From: Gymnorhina tibicen
Taxonomy: Eukaryota; Chordata; Aves; Passeriformes; Artamidae
Direction: 5' to 3'
DNA length: 64,000 bases
Assembly: GCA_013399875.1 (NCBI GenBank)
Contig: VXAZ01003468.1
Span: forward strand, 1,052,831 to 1,116,830
Positions within the stretch are counted from its first letter, which is position 1. Every line of letters starts with the position of its first letter. Below are positions 35,181 to 47,855 of this stretch, piece by piece. The notes below the pieces were generated by a model. It was not told the origin of the DNA. It did not search any database and saw only the letters and a list, made by a program, of their open reading frames with translations. Made by a program: the position numbers and the translations under genes.

Positions 35181-35288
35181 ATGGAATAGAATCATGGAAT
35201 ATCCTAAACTGGAAGGAATCCACCCAGATCGTCAAAACCAACTCCTGGCCCTGCACAGGACACCCCAGCAATCCCACCCAGTGCCTTA
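35181..35288 (-). mobile_element. CR1 LINE 3' tail, J-like text
   Basis: In reverse: ATCATGGAATATCCTAAACT, then CAACTCCTGGCCCTGCACAG and ACACCCCAGCAATCCCACCC. This is the CR1 variant whose tail carries GGAATATCCT and CCTGCACAGGACA. It is truncated after about 108 bp, and it pairs in inverted orientation with 35584-35891. Confidence 0.88.
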
Positions 35289-35583
35289 GAGTTGCTTTTT
35301 TCCTTTTAAAATGCAGTTGGTAAGTCCTCACATATCCTCAGTAGAAGCCCTGGCCTTATTTCCCGTAAATAAGGATCATCATTCAGATGGTATCTGTGGT
35401 CTAGAGCAATTCTTTATTGCCCTTCCTTCACCTGGCACATTGTTTTCTGGGCTACTTGATATTCTGCTACCTCTTGGCATCTCAAAGACCGTCTCATAAC
35501 TTTACTTCTGTGGCCTTGAGAATCAGACCTTGTGCCCCAGAATATTTAAAGTTCTTAGGCCGTTGCAATCTACGGCTTCCTCA

Positions 35584-35891
35584 TGAGGAGAAGCGGAGGG
35601 ACAGAGACTGATCTTTTCTCCCTGGTGCCAGGGACAGGACCCCAGGGAGGGGCTGGGGCTGTGTCAGGGGGGGTTAGGTTGGATTTTAGGAAAGGCCCTT
35701 CCCCCAGAGGGTGCTGGGCACTGCCCAGGCTCCCCAGGGAATGGGCACGGCCCCGAGGCTGCCAGAGCTCCAGGAGCGTTTGGGCAGCGCTGCCAGGGAT
35801 GCCCAGGGTGGGGTTGTTGGGGTGTCTGGGCAGGGCCAGGAGCTGGACTCTGATCCTTGTGGGTCCTTTCCAACTCAGGTTATTCCATGAA
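35584..35891 (+). mobile_element. CR1 LINE, 5'-truncated, plus strand
   Basis: About 308 bp of CR1 3' UTR in the sense direction: a GAGGGACAGAGACTGATCT start, TTAGGTTGGATTTTAGGAAA, the GGGCACTGCCCAGGCTCCCC block, TGGGGTTGTTGGGGTGTCTG, CAGGAGCTGGACTCTGATCC, and GGGTCCTTTCCAACTCAGG before a TTATTCCATGA tail. It belongs to the same tail type as 35181-35288 but has the opposite orientation. The frames of 125 and 108 codons across it are repeat-derived. Confidence 0.93.
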
Positions 35892-38800
35892 TTCATGTTT
35901 CAGAACACAAAAAGCTTAGGCATGACGTCATCTCAGGAATGCATTGTGAACTTGGGATGAAGTGGAGGGGAGTTCTGTGACAGCAGAGAATGGGAGGGAA
36001 AAATTAGCACTGATTCCCCTGGAAGGCCCAGCTCACACTGTGGTGGCATCTTGAATCAGTCACTTCAGAGCAGTAGGTGGCAGGGGCTATAAACAGCCAC
36101 CAGAAACACTTCCAGCACTTTCCATCTGAAATTAGCTTTATTTTCTCTACACCCACCTCGGCTGGAAATGCTGCGGTACCACAGGAGAAGTACCTGTGAG
36201 GAGGGAGGAGAGGTGTTATGAAAGGCCTTGATGCAACTTCAGCATCAAAGTAATAATTATTTCATTTTACTCATGTGTGGAAATGATTTACCAGCAGGTC
36301 TTCAATAAAAAAATGCTCCTGCCTTTAGTGCACACTCCTGGGTGCTTGCAAACAGAATGCTGCTTGCCTCATGAGCTCACAATGCAAAGAGAACCTGTTA
36401 CAAATTCAGTCAATGATCCAACAGGAAATTAAACCTTTTAAAAATGGATGAACCAATGGACCAAGTGTAATGGAAGAAAATGCACAAAATGGGAAGAGTG
36501 AGTCATTAACTTGATTTAAATATGATTTTTTTTTCTTTTTTTGTCAGCACGGCATCAAGGTCTGACATGATTTCCTCTTTCAAAAATGCAGCAGGGTGGG
36601 AAAAGAATCAGAATTAAGCATTGCAAAGATACAATTTTTCTTCTAATTAGAAAAAACCTCAGTGTCATACCAGGCAGGAGAAAAATACCAGAAAATATTT
36701 AAACCTGTGAACCTCAGTTTAATATAAAGTCACCCTTTTCTATGACCCTAAGGAGGAAAGGAGCTGCTCTTTTTCTATAATATTTAATTATACGCAAGGA
36801 TAGGAAAGACGGAAGGAAAATCTTTTCTTCTGAATCTGAAGAATTCAGGGCGAGCCAAAAATGCCAAATATTGCATGATTCCCACTCCTGGACCACAGCA
36901 CTGGGATCTGATTTACAGAACCCGGCTGTCAGCATGATTTAAGGATGATGGTGCTCTCACTACAAATAATATCCCAGTGCTGGCGGAAAAAATTCATTGT
37001 TTTTTGCAGACGAGGTCCTTCACATGAACACACACCCCGTGCACATCAGGTCATGAAAATTTCAGAGGTCGTAGTTTGGTTTAAGGGGTTTGGGGCTTTT
37101 TTTAAGCTGCTTTTAAGTTTCCCTTTCCTTTTTTGATTTACACCCCGTTTTCTCTGCCCGTATGAATATCACCTTTGGGAGGTCTTTTCCTCCTCCGTCA
37201 AAAGTTTTGCCTAATTTCCTTTTTGGAGAGGTAGGAACGCAAGGAAGGAGCTAAAGCATCATCTGTGTGCTTTTGAGGGGAGTGGTCCTGTCCGCGGGAG
37301 CAGGAAAACAAACGTTTCCTTGCTCAGGATGTGTAAGAGGGAGGGGGATGAAAATGGCAAAATAAAATGGTTTACTGAGCCACAGCGGTCAGTGGAAGCG
37401 GGATAAAAGCTCATTTTGGGAACGTTCTCTGTGCCTGATTTGTGATGTCCTCTTTGGCACTTATTTGGGTGATAGACTGCGGAGAACACATTTGTTTTAG
37501 TGGAGCTCTTCACGTTTTGTCACACGTACCCAGACTAGCAAGAACACGGCTGGAACAATTAGAAAGCCACCCTTTAAGGGCAGCTTTTTAGCCACCTCTT
37601 TGCCTCTAAAGCTGATAAATTCACTGATAAAGAGCAGATTGAGTAGGGGCACCAGAGTAAATCAAGGGATGGGAATCACTGGTAGTTCCTGGAAAGTTTG
37701 ATCCCAAGGTCGTGTCCTGCTCGGAGCTGTTCCATCCCAGGCCGTGTGAGGAACCAGGCACATGCCCGGGTCTGTTTGGAGCTGCTGCTGTTGCCAATGG
37801 GATTATTCTGCAAATGAGGCACAGCATTTTCCAAGCCATAAACACAGGGACGCAGACAAATCCTATTAACAAATAACAGGATTTGTGCTTGCACTGTACC
37901 TCCTACTCACCACCTTCAAAATTTACCCCATGCTGGCTGAACCGTTGTTCTGCATGAAATCAAGTGAATTAAAACCCATTTAAAAATCAGCTAAAAACCC
38001 CCGTCGGATTGCACTGAAGTGTGAATAATGATTCAACATCATCAGCTGTGGTTGCCATAAGAAACAAGATTTCATAAATCTATAAAGTGTAGAAGAGACA
38101 GAAACGCCACAAGCAACATTAATCTACTAAAATGATAACCAAAATGGGATCTTGTTTTCAGTGCTGGGATAGTTCTTTTTTTTTTTTCCCCAGCTCCTAT
38201 GGTCTCTCAACAAATCAACAAAAGCAGCTGTCTGCATTCCAGCTGTAAACCTACACAGTTTTCAGAAGCCTGAAGGCTCAATCTGATTGACTGTGTTATC
38301 CACCCTTTGTTAATAGTCATAAATGATTTGTTTCTTCTGGAGAAAACCAAGAAGAGCTACAAATAATGGACTTTTATCTGAGTCATAAGTCACTTCATAT
38401 CACAGTCAGAAATACCATACAGAAGACAAAATTTGCTCTGAATATTTGCAGTGTTTAATATTTTAGAAGTCCTAGCATATCACTTTGGGAGAGCTGTGTA
38501 TAAATTAGCATGAACACAGAAAATGTTTATTTTATTAATAAAAAGTAGAGCAAGCAAGTGGAGTAGCGCTGCTCCTGAGGACTGACTCTCTGAATTTTAA
38601 ACAGAAATCTCTGTTTTCCACACCTTATTTCTTATTTGTGTGATGAGGATAAATCACCACAGCCCAAGCAGGCCAGTGGGTGACCCAGGCGCGAAGACAA
38701 AGCGCCGTGTGACACATTGTCAAGAGGAAAAACAGGCTGATGAACACTGGGAGACATAAACTTTGAAACTCAGTAAGAGTTGTCAGGAAGGAAGCAGAAC

Positions 38801-41800
38801 CCAGGGCGTTTTGTGCGGTCCTTGACAGCCGCAGCTTTCAGGAAAACCTCGTGTTCGGATCTGCATAATGCTGGGAGCAGAGCAGAGAGTAACCAGAGCA
38901 GGGATGTGATGAAGTGCCTGGCAGATTCCCTTGGAAGTGTTTGGATAGGGAGAAAGATGGCTCTGGAGTAAAGGATAACCCATGGAGCTCTCTTTTCTAC
39001 ATTTAGTAAACACCTCTGGAGAGGAAGTGGGCTTTGGAAGGGATATTTTTATGTTTGAATACAAATGTGTTTCTTGATGTTTTCCATCCTTCCAATGGCA
39101 TTGGACGTTTGATGAAGGCTTCCAACAATGCTCGGGATAAAACACAACTGCCCAAACTTTCCTTTCACTTTTATAATTAAAAAAAAGGGTTGCAATTAGA
39201 TAAGATTACTGTTTTCTGCATGCACTGATAAATTTAGGACACAGAGTGTCTCAAACCTTCATTATTAGGGCTTCAGGTAAATAAACACAGACACTTCATC
39301 AAATGCAGGATCAAACTGAGAGTGAAGAAGTTAGGAATAGAATTTAATTTCACTTCCATTGCTTTCATATTTGATTTCTTTTCCCTTGCATAATGGCATG
39401 CTCATACCCACAGTCCCAGCAAAATCACTGCATGAGGTGCGGCTTTGCACTGCACACCTGTGCAAAAAGGTGGATTTAAAGTCAAGCATGGCACTGCAGG
39501 TGAGCCCATTCTGCAGTGTACTCAGGTTTTATTCTTGCCTGACTGTTATTTAAGCCTGCAAAGCAACTGGTTAATGTTGTATGGACTCATGGAGTTCCTC
39601 AGTATTAGTGTTTCTGTCAGATCCTGGGTACAACCTCTCCTTGTGGAATGCGTGCAGTACTTGAGTAACTCCTGTTTGTGTCAGCTACTGAAATGTTAAT
39701 ACCAGGCTGTGTTCTACTGACACCTGCACATCAGTTTTTGATGAGTGGGAGCCTACCAAAGTCAGAAAACTGTCCTGAATTTCCAGAGTTGGATCAATAT
39801 ACTCAAATGTTTTATTTTTGGGTAGCTTACATCTTCCTGCTTCGGTTTCCTTTTTGCCTTCCCCTCTTAATCCTTCACCTCCCTTCTCTTAAACCTTGTG
39901 TGAAAGTAGATCAAAAAAATATTTAGGGATGAGAAGTGCCCTCATCTGACTGTAAATTCCATAGAGTGGGCTTGGGAGAGCAAGATAAAGAACCATAAGT
40001 AAATGTAAGGACACATTTAAGGGCTTGATTTTTAACGGTGTTCTTTTACAAACACCTGTCCTGGTTAGTTTGCAAGATAAATAACATAATAAGATCTAGC
40101 AAGGAACTAATTTTTATGTGAAATGTGAACCTGGGAAGTTTGGGCAGGCTGACAATATTGAAAAACTTATGGGCTTTCGTTTGCTAAAGGCTCTGTTGAT
40201 TATTTGATGTTCTTGAGTGTCCAGTTGTAATAACATGAATCCTCCTACAGTTCTTCTGTGGCTCTACTCGACAGCAAATCATGCTCCTACTCAGGAACTT
40301 AGAGAATCTAATTTATGTATGTTCATTAGATGTTTGTCAAAAAATACAAACTTTATTCATGAAGCTTAGCTTTCGCCCATGATTACTTTAGATGAACGGG
40401 CTTTCATTATGCTGTAAGAAATAAATCCTTTTAAAGACTTAAAACCAGTGCTCCTTAGATCCAAAATTATTAATTCTCCTACTTAAGGAAGTAGAGCTTT
40501 CCTTAAGCTCGTGTGAATGCCACAGATAAATGATTAACATTGCCTTTTGCATAATTGCAGGGCCAGGTGAAATGCTTACATATATATTTCATTTATATAA
40601 AAGGTGTATGAATCCATACATTGCATTTTAAAGGTAAAAACAAATGAGAGCTGCAGCAGGCTGGCACAGAGTGAATTCTGCTTTGCATTTTGGAAGGGCT
40701 GTAAATCACTGGAGCTCTGCAGTCAGAGTTTATGATTTCCATCAAAGAGCACGAGGGACATATTTCACTGTAGTCTATCCATTATTCTGCACATACTTGA
40801 AAAGAGAAACTCAAACAAAGCTCTCATTAGGAAACATTGACAGAGGACCAGCAGAGAATTCATTTACTGGTACATGGTGATACAGCAAAGCAGGCAGCCA
40901 GAGCCATATATCAGAGTGCCGTGGGGATGGAGGGCTGAGGAGGAGATGTGCATCTAGACAGGGGTTTTTGTACAGCTCTTCCAAGGTTTCTGTTTGTTCT
41001 GATTTCTGGGAGCTGGGAGGCAAATGAAAATTTATAGCTGAGGTGTCAGGGAGCTGGGAGGGCCGGCTGCTCCTGCAGGAACAGGAACAGGCGCCGTGGC
41101 AGGAGGGCAGGGCCAGCCCCTGGCACACAAAGAACACTCCTGGGGCAATCAAAAGTCAAAAGTCAAAGTGATGGGGCAGCTCGGAAAGGGAGTGAGTCCA
41201 GAACAGGCCCAGCGATGAGAAGCAGGGTCAGCCACATCCCCTGGTGGCCAGGCACGGCCAAAGGGAAGGTCCAGCTGGGACATCGGACCCGCGGGCTGGG
41301 GACAGGATCAGCAACAGCACCAGGCACAGGTGGGTGCCCAGGTGTGGCTCAGGGCAAGGCTGAGGACTCACACCTGAAATGGGGCTGGGGAGGAGCCAGG
41401 GGAGGCTGCCCAGGGCTTTTAAACCCTCTCAGTGCCCTGGGGGCCCCAAAAAAGCAGATCTAAATTTCCTGAGGGATGCCTGGGTGCCCAACAGCAACTT
41501 TTTTTGTGGAAGGGGTGAGTATTTTCATGGATACACGCACTCAAGGATGTGTGTTTTACAGACATTGCCTTACCTGCACCTGTTTCACATCTTCCCTGTC
41601 TCACAGGGTTCAGGTTGATGCTGCTCTTGGGGTTAAACTCCTGCTGGAGTAGCAGAGGGGGAACCACAGACAGGCATCTAATGGGTTGGCCAGAATAAAT
41701 AGAGAACAGGCAAGAAAAATATTGTCTCAGCTGGAATTCTGAGGGTTTGGGTGCTGGTGTGGTTTTGGGATTTGATTTTGTAGTTTTGAAAAAATTCAGA

Positions 41801-42781
41801 AAATGCAGTAAAAAATCTGTGATGCGTGATTTCTCTGGAAATTATTTTTTTTAATGTGTCTTGCTGAATATTTATTCTAGTTTTGCAGGTATCAATCAAA
41901 ATGTATGCAACCTGAATAATATTCAAACTTTAATTTATGCTAAATGAAATTAATTTTGTTGCTCTATTGACACTGGGGTTTTTTGTGTGGTATTAGGATG
42001 ATGTGATATGTTCAACTGGCTTCTGGATAGTAACGATCATTATTTAGGTTATTGCTGGTACCACACCCTGACACCTCCAGACATGGAGACATTAATAATT
42101 GGAAAACGGAGGTTGTGTAAGGATTTATGGAAATAAATGCATAACTTTGACACAGCCTTCCTGAAACAGCATGGACTGTGATGCCCTGCTTGTGTTAATG
42201 GGAAATAAGTTAAATTTTCCCTGTTTTGGAATGATGAGTGGATTGGGGAAGAAGCTGGGGTAGAAACAGATACTCCAAGAGGCTGAATGTGTCAAGTTTT
42301 GTTATTCAGTCTTGCTGTAGCTCAGTTTTGGTTGCTGCTATGAATCCAGATCTGCTTTAGGAATGGATCTGAAAGCCTTTCCATCAAAATATATGCTGAA
42401 AGGAGTGTGCACATATAACCCACTCTAAAGGGTTTTGTCTGCATCAGCTGCAGCTGTTGCATTTTAGATCAATTTTATATAAAATTTGTCTTCTGACCAT
42501 TTCTCTTTCTCCCAGCCAAGCCGTGGCTCTGTCAGGGGGTGAAATGATTAGTCCCGTGTCAGAGGTTGTGGATCAAGGTTTCTCCAGAGCAGCCCCGTGC
42601 TGCCAGTGGGCATTTCCAAAGGGAATTGGGACTATCAGTTGGCTTTAATTGCGTCTGCTGCAAGTGTGATGCTTTCTTTAGGTGACCTTTTAAGTGAAAG
42701 GTCAGGAGAGGCTGATCTCATTTAACACGGACTGAAGTAAAGCACTGACTTTGCACAAGGGCATGGAGCAATGGGACAAGG
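35892..42781. other. unique non-coding DNA
   Basis: Nearly 7 kb free of CR1 and LTR sequence that I can recognise. Mostly AT-rich (for example 38380-38540 and 40300-40640). One GC-richer patch at 41040-41450 contains direct AAAAGTC repeats at its left edge. Frames reach 120 codons without any known domain. Strings of AT-rich single-copy DNA like this can hold conserved enhancers, but one sequence alone cannot show this. Confidence 0.5.
41149..41168. repeat. AAAAGTC short tandem repeat
   Basis: The heptamer AAAAGTC or its trimmed form appears about three times in a row. Confidence 0.75.
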
Positions 42782-43018
42782 GTGGGTAGAGTTAAACTGG
42801 ACGTTGGGAAGGAATTCTTTGCTAATGGGGTAGTGAGGCACTAGATCACTTTGCCCGGAGAGGCTGTGGCTGCTCCTGGAGCCCTGGCAGTGTCCAAGGC
42901 CAGGCTGGATGGGGCTTGGAGCAGCCTGGGACAGTGGAAGGTGTCCCTGCCATGGCAGGGGTGGCACTGGATGGGCTTTAAGGTCCCTTCCAACCCAAAC
43001 CATTCTGGGATTCCACGA
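42782..43018 (+). mobile_element. CR1 LINE, 5'-truncated, plus strand
   Basis: About 237 bp of CR1 3' UTR in sense: GTGGGTAGAGTTAAACTGGA, GGAAGGAATTCTTTGCTAAT, TAGTGAGGCACTAGATCAC, GGCCAGGCTGGATGGGGCTT, GCAGCCTGGGACAGTGGAAG, and the end CCTTCCAACCCAAACCATTC followed by TGGGATTCCACGA. It is a close relative of 31220-31450 in the opposite orientation. The 117-codon minus frame over it is antisense CR1. Confidence 0.95.
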
Positions 43019-43924
43019 TAAATTCCAGGAACCTGGAAAATGTTTCTTTGTCTGGCAAAAGCACCAAGAGCTCACAAATCCAAAAGCACGGGCTCATGGT
43101 GCTTGTGACTTAGTGAAAGGTTTTTCTGATCAAATTTTCCTTGATGTAGGATCCGAGAATGGTTTTGCTGCCGCATCCGTGGGCGTGATGGTGTTATTGT
43201 CAGGATTTGTGCCATGGAAAAGTCAGCCACTAAGTTAAACTGGTGTGTGATGGAAACGAGGAAAAGATGTGTGGGAGCCTCTGGCTGGTCTGGGAAGAGA
43301 ACCTGGGTTGGGAGTGTTGATCCTGGGAATATTCTTGGTAATCTCTATTATATACAATACACAGGGTCTGATGGCTACGGACTCAGAATTTATTGTCCAC
43401 CCAGTGTGGTATCACTGATTTAACTATTTTGGTGATGAAGAAATGCACAATTCCTTGTCTTCTTCTCATTCCTTGTCACATAGGGACATAAATATGAAAA
43501 TATTCTTTTAAACAAATGCAGTAGAATTAGGAAACTTTACATACTTTGAGAACACCTTAGTGTTCAAATTGCCTGTTATCAAAAAAGGAATTAAAACTTA
43601 TATTACACGGGAACATTGATCTGCAGGTTGAGCATCCTTGTAAGTGGTGAGTAAAGCTATTTTGACAAGAAATTCTCTCTCCCAGCTCCTGTGGACCGAG
43701 GGAATGAGCTCAAAGTGCCACTTAGGACACTCCTGGCTGGTTGCTGCCTCCTGAGTGACAGCAGAGATGAGGGGCTGGAAGGGGAGAAGGAGTTATGCTC
43801 ACAGTGATTTATGAATTTCAAATAATTGATGTTTCCAACCAGTATTCAGTTCTTCATCAGTGAGAAGCACAGCTTGTTTATCACATTCTTAGAAGGATGG
43901 AAGGAAATATGTGCATATTAATGT

Positions 43925-43940
43925 AAAAAAAAAAAAAAAA
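43925..43940. repeat. poly(A) run
   Basis: A 16-base A run with no recognisable retrotransposed sequence before it. Confidence 0.85.
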
Positions 43941-44410
43941 GCACTTTATAAATGGCTGAGCGAGAACTTTTCCCAGAGATTTTAATGAGCATAGATAATA
44001 ACATGGATGAGTGTAACGAAATTTGGTTTTCAATCATATGAGAAGGGACACTTAGTCATAGTCTCCATGCACTTGTTCTTCTGAGGGGCAGTTGTATTGA
44101 AGAGAAATCTCCAAATCTGCTGGAGGGGGATGAAATGCAGCTCTGGCTGCTTCCTCAGCTGGATGGCCTAGGATAATGGCATTTCTGGCCTAGGAAATAT
44201 TTCCATTTACATGGAATGCTGGCAGTGGAATGAGTTTCTCTTTACTTGCTCCAAACCAGAACATCCCGAGCTTTAGTTTAATCTCAGGTCAGGCTGCCAA
44301 GTGACCTTTAGATCATGTTGGTATTTGAGCTGTTTTGCACTGTCCACGAATAAAATCTTTGGTATCTTTATGGATTTAAGAAGTTATTGACCAGTGGTTC
44401 AGGCGTGTTT

Positions 44411-44443
44411 GCAGCATTTAAATAATGAGCAGCATTTAAATAA
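44411..44443. repeat. direct 15-mer pair
   Basis: GCAGCATTTAAATAA at 44411-44425 is repeated exactly at 44429-44443, separated by TGA. Confidence 0.9.
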
Positions 44444-46925
44444 CAAAATTATTTTTTGTTAGAAGCCAAGGAAGAGAAGCATGGCCCAAGTCAGCCAGGG
44501 CTCCTCGCAGTGACTGCCCTGAGAGCTGCTCGTGCTCCCTCTGTGTCCCAGGGGTTACAGTGAGGCAATGCCACTATTTTTGTGTGGTTTTCCTAACAAT
44601 AATAAGGAAACTGCATGGCAGGCTGCTGGTGTCTTGTTCACATCCCAGCCTTCCAACTATGTCTAACTTTTGCTGAAGGTGTTGGTCTCTGGGATATAAG
44701 AATTTTGTTGGGCTAAGGTTTGGGTGTAGAAAGCGCCTTGGCTTTTAAACTGACCCCAAATTCCAGCCCTCTTTCTGGATCCTGTAGTTAGAGAAATGGT
44801 CAGTGTGGAGGAGATTAGTGCTTAACGTTGTTTAATTGCAGAGTGGGATGCTGGAAGTTGGGGGATCTAAAGAGGTTCATATCCAACAGGAGAGGAGGAA
44901 GGAGCAGGGTGTGAACACCAGGCTTCTTTCTCCCTAATGGATATTAAAGTAGTTGGGGCCTGGAGCTCTCAGATCCAGTATTTAATAGATGAGCAGTAGC
45001 TGCAGCTGTCATGCTCTATAGTGGAACAGCACTATTACTATTTTATTACCTTTGATTAGTTGAAATTGTATCTTATAGCCAGCAAACCCCCCATAAATGC
45101 ATTTACCAGCAGCTGTATTTCTGCCCAGCCCTGGCACCACGAGGAGCTGCTGCATTAGAGAGGCCCCATCCATCACACTTTAGATTTGAAGCAATATCCT
45201 CTCCCTAAATTAACGTCATCACCTCCTAACAGCTGTGGCCACCAGCTCAGGGATGGTTGATGAGCTTGTCAGTGTTTCCAATATAAATTCTGCCTTTAAT
45301 AGATTTATTTGTAAGTTAGACCTACTTAGCTGTAAAAGTCTGCTCTGGGTTGGAACTTGGCATGGAGGGCTCTCCCTGGATGATTTTCTTCACAGTCCTT
45401 CTGTGCTTGATTGAAAACTTTTTTGCCAAATCCAGTCAAGCATAATAAACTTCTGGAAACAGTAATTAAGGGTCTTGATGGCTGTGTGGCTGTGGTTTTG
45501 GCCAAATGGCTCCTTCTGAGGGGAGCAGGCAGAATCTGTGTTGCTGATGTGATCTTCCATCTCCAAAGGTGCCTGAATATTATCCTGCCCTAAATGGTTC
45601 ATTGAGAAATGTAGGCCTCCCCTTCCCTCCAAAATATCAGCTCTGTTCCCTCCCCTAAGAATGACAGAAACTGGAACAAGGAAATTTCATGTTGATTTAA
45701 CAAAAGTGTGGACCTATGTGTTTATTTTTGGTTTAACATATGAAACCTCTGAGTTTAAAAACACTTCAAAAAGAAAGAAAGTCTTTTTTTTGGATATGGT
45801 GAATCATTTCAGCTTCTATTTTCTCCCCTTGTTTCTTGCTGGACTTGGAGAACTCAACCTCTAAATATGCAGTTTGGTTTAGCTGGAAGTGGATTTTTGC
45901 TAAAATGCAGTTTCTCTGAAAAAATAAATATCAGTTTTTAGTCTTTAGTTGATAATAGATCACCTGTTGACAGAAAACTTGTCCAACAACGTCCTAAAAT
46001 GAGAGTTGGTGGCAACCACACACGTAAATACTCATGTATTTATCAGCAGAAATTTAAATATGGTCACGTGATGACCAGATGTTTCCATTCTTATTGCAAG
46101 ACATCTTAGCGGTCTTTGTGTTTGAAAAGCAGGTGATTCATCAGTTATTTTTGTGAGTTTTCATGGTGGTGAAACAAATTTTCAGACAGAGTTCATGTAA
46201 CTGCACAGAGAAGGCCCAGTGGATGCCAACCAACCAAAGTGTGGTCCAGGCTTTTTCTTCCTCTCTTCCTGATTTGTGTTTCTACTCTGCAGGTTATTCT
46301 GTGTCAGGAGCGATCCAGCTTTCCATGGAAATGGGAGAAACTGCCAAGGCAGAGCTCAGCTTAGCATCTCATTCCCATTTATTGTAATCTGCAATTAGCT
46401 GCAGTTTCCTCAAATGCTCCTGGCACAAAAGCGTTTAGGTCTACTTTAAACTCAGTCTCATTAAAATGTCATGAAAAGCAGCACCTCGACACCTTTCCCG
46501 TGTCACTGTGTGATTGCAGCTGCTGTTTATTCACCCACCAAAGCTCTCCTGCACACGCAGCTGGGTGCGAGCGGCCCGGAGGGATGAACAATATCTGAGT
46601 TTGACCTCTGAGATCAGTCTGATAAGGGTTTGCAGCAGTGCAAATCCAGCCTCCCTTCCGCTCCTTGGAGCTGCCTTTAATGTCTTCAAAACATGTCAGC
46701 AGTGGAAGGAGGCATAATTCAAACAGTCCTGGAATACAGGGGGAAAATGAAAAATGGGGAGCTCTGCACGGAGCAGTAACGCCATGTGCTATCAGCTTTC
46801 TTGAAGCCTTGTAAACCTGTCAGAAACATTCTTGCTAATAGTCCATAATACCTTGTTGTAGAAGTAGTAATCAGTGATTTCTGAACCAAACTGGCAATTC
46901 AGAAATGAATCATTGCTCGCATTGA

Positions 46926-46943
46926 TTTTTTTTTTTTTTTTTT
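46926..46943. repeat. poly(T) run
   Basis: An 18-base T run, the longest homopolymer I noticed in the window. Confidence 0.85.
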
Positions 46944-47193
46944 ATGTGGTCGGCATCTGTGTCAGGCAGTAGCAGCAGCAGCATGTTCCCATCCCATTGT
47001 CACGGGCACAGTTCAGGTCTCAAACAGTGAGGCACGACTTTGACCTATTGCTATGCAAATTCCCTTCTAATGTGTGTTGATAGTGTGGCAAAACATGTTT
47101 TGACTAAGATCTGAAAAAAGGCTACTATTAGAGAGCTGTAGCTGAGACGTTCAGGGCTGAAACTAATAATTTGTCAGGAGCTGCTTAACAAAA

Positions 47194-47222
47194 CCTGCTC
47201 TTAAAAATTTGTTAAGAGCAGG
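47194..47222. repeat. 11-bp perfect inverted repeat
   Basis: CCTGCTCTTAA at 47194-47204 and its exact reverse complement TTAAGAGCAGG at 47212-47222 are separated by 7 bases. An inner AAATTT lies in the loop. No U run follows, and the context gives no function. Confidence 0.9.
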
Positions 47223-47403
47223 CTTTGGGTCTAAGGAAACCTGTGTTTTCTGTAAACATGACAGCATTTAGTACAGATGGCCAAGAACATTATGGGATGT
47301 GCGTGCAGCTGGAGATAAGGGATGTTTGCGGGTGTTACGGAGGTCTTCTCTGGGTCTGGAGTGGCATTAAAGCACTGAGAGTTCCCCCACTGGCTCGGCG
47401 TCT

Positions 47404-47855
47404 CTGAGGTTGGAAAAGCCCTCCAGGATCATCGAGTCCAAGCTGTGCCCGACCCCCACCGTGTCCCCAGCCCAGAGCCCTGAGTGCCACCTCCAGCCCT
47501 TCCTTGGGCACCTCCAGGGTGGGGACTCCAAACCTCCCTGGGCAGTTCCAGTGCCTGAGCACCTTTTCCATGGGGAAATTCCTGCTGATGTCCAACCTGA
47601 GCCTCCCCTGGCCCAGCCTGAGGCCGTTCCCTCTCCTCCTGTCCCTGTTCCCTGGGAGCAGAGCCCGACCCCCCCGGCTGCCCCCTCCTGTCAGGGACTT
47701 GTGCAGAGCCACAAGGGCCCCCCCGAGCCTCCTTTTCTCCAGCCTGAGCCCCTTTCCCAACCTCCTCAGTCCCTCCCCATACCCCTGAGTCTCCAGACGC
47801 TCCCCAGATCCTTTCCCTTCTCTGGACCTGCTCCAGCCCCTTGATGTCTTTTCCC
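47404..47855 (-). mobile_element. CR1 LINE, long GC-rich 3' UTR
   Basis: About 450 bp in reverse, the longest CR1 piece here. It reads GAGGTTGGAAAAGCCCTCCA, GATCATCGAGTCCAAGCTGT, CCCTGAGTGCCACCTCCAGC, GGGCAGTTCCAGTGCCTGAG, GGGAAATTCCTGCTGATGTC, CCAACCTGAGCCTCCCCTGG and GGCCGTTCCCTCTCCTCCTG, in CR1 order. It belongs to a different tail type (GGTTGGAAAAG) from most other copies in the window. Opposing frames of 141-144 codons over it are repeat-derived and not genes. Confidence 0.93.

Larger units (their letters stand above)
43019..47403. other. unique non-coding DNA
   Basis: AT-rich single-copy DNA with only short frames (under 85 codons) and none between about 43430 and 45390. It holds an A run (43925-43940), a T run (46926-46943), a duplicated 15-mer (44411-44443) and a hairpin (47194-47222), listed separately. 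No gene is supported. Confidence 0.55.
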
